Position numbers and translations under genes: made by a program. The notes under the pieces were generated by a model that did no database searches, had not been told where the DNA came from, and saw nothing but the letters and a program-made list of their open reading frames with translations. DNA of 6,748 bases from Paenibacillaceae bacterium (GTDB lineage Bacteria; Bacillota; Bacilli; Paenibacillales; NBRC-103111): assembly GCA_020697475.1 (NCBI GenBank), contig JAJFMO010000203.1, positions 1 to 6,748 of the forward strand. The letters are read 5' to 3'. Positions 6,517-6,748 of this stretch are shown piece by piece; positions within the stretch are counted from its first letter, which is position 1; each line of letters begins with the position of its first letter.

Positions 6517-6748
6517 GTGACCGAACCCTATGCCAGCTTGTACATCATTCGCGGAGAACCTTATCGTCTCGGTTCGTGCGTCCATCTGACCGCCGAAGAC
6601 ATCGTGATCGGGCGGGCCAGTCCGGACAACAAACCGGACATCGCCTTCGCCAACGCGTTTATTTCGCGCCGTCATGTGCGGATTTCGCGCGTGAATGGAC
6701 GGGCGTACCTGGAAGATCTGGACAGTACCCACGGCACCGAAATCAACG
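6517..6748 (+). CDS. FHA-domain protein, 3' end outside window
   Basis: This is the first 77 residues of a protein that starts with a forkhead-associated domain, a phosphothreonine-peptide-binding module used in Ser/Thr kinase signalling. The start is GTG at 6517, 9 nt after AAAGGAGG (6500-6507); no better start lies in frame nearby. Family marks are in order: VIGR (30-33, the Gly-Arg pair), ISRRH (49-53, the Ser-x-x-His core), and DLDSTHGTEIN (67-77), matching the conserved (N/H)GTxxN loop. The FHA domain is at the extreme N-terminus and appears complete or nearly so in its binding loops. What follows is unknown: many Firmicute proteins of this kind carry a second domain, for example a DNA-binding, kinase-linked or transporter-linked part. 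Nothing ties it to the sugar operon. Confidence 0.88.
   Translation, partial: MTEPYASLYIIRGEPYRLGSCVHLTAEDIVIGRASPDNKPDIAFANAFISRRHVRISRVNGRAYLEDLDSTHGTEIN

Noticed and set aside
1..6748. CRISPR arrays, tRNA or rRNA genes, insertion sequences or phage genes
   Set aside because: I saw no regularly spaced direct repeats, tRNA-like cloverleaf, transposase motifs or phage-type proteins on either strand.

Overview
The window looks like chromosomal DNA from a Paenibacillaceae-type Firmicute (Paenibacillus, Cohnella or a relative). This rests on strong AGGAGG-like ribosome binding sites, frequent GTG and TTG starts, a large family 1 sugar-binding lipoprotein with an LAAC lipobox, moderately high GC, and a carbohydrate-foraging gene set. 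The assignment is inferred from style and gene families, not from a marker gene. Every gene I can support lies on the + strand.

Region 1 (1-5704) is the 3' part of a sugar-utilisation operon. It holds two tandem, divergent GH51-type alpha-L-arabinofuranosidase genes: 1-1884, whose 5' end lies outside the window, and 1962-4094. They are followed by an ABC-transporter sugar-binding lipoprotein gene (4097-5647) and a strong Rho-independent terminator (5668-5704). The two hydrolases would release arabinose or similar pentofuranosyl residues from oligosaccharides that the lipoprotein helps capture. No permease or ATPase gene is visible, so those parts must lie upstream or elsewhere. The operon promoter is also outside the window.

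The most notable observation is in the second GH51 gene. Its reading frame is interrupted by one in-frame TAG (3003-3005), 11 codons before the catalytic acid/base Glu. The frame and family conservation continue intact on both sides. The paralogue next door has Glu (GAA) at the same place, so a GAG-to-TAG change is the simplest explanation. This could be a fresh pseudogene, a sequencing error, or (less likely) amber readthrough.

Region 2 (5705-5861) is an intergenic stretch with a GC-rich, mutually exclusive hairpin element (5731-5785). It also carries a promoter-proximal 8-bp inverted repeat (5814-5821 / 5839-5846) ahead of the next gene.

Region 3 (5862-6748) holds a small membrane-anchored or secreted protein of uncertain family (YpmS/DUF2140-like in layout) and the start of an FHA-domain protein that runs off the right edge. 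These look like housekeeping or signalling genes unrelated to the sugar operon. I see no convincing new biological system; the amber-split enzyme and the intergenic element are the items worth checking.
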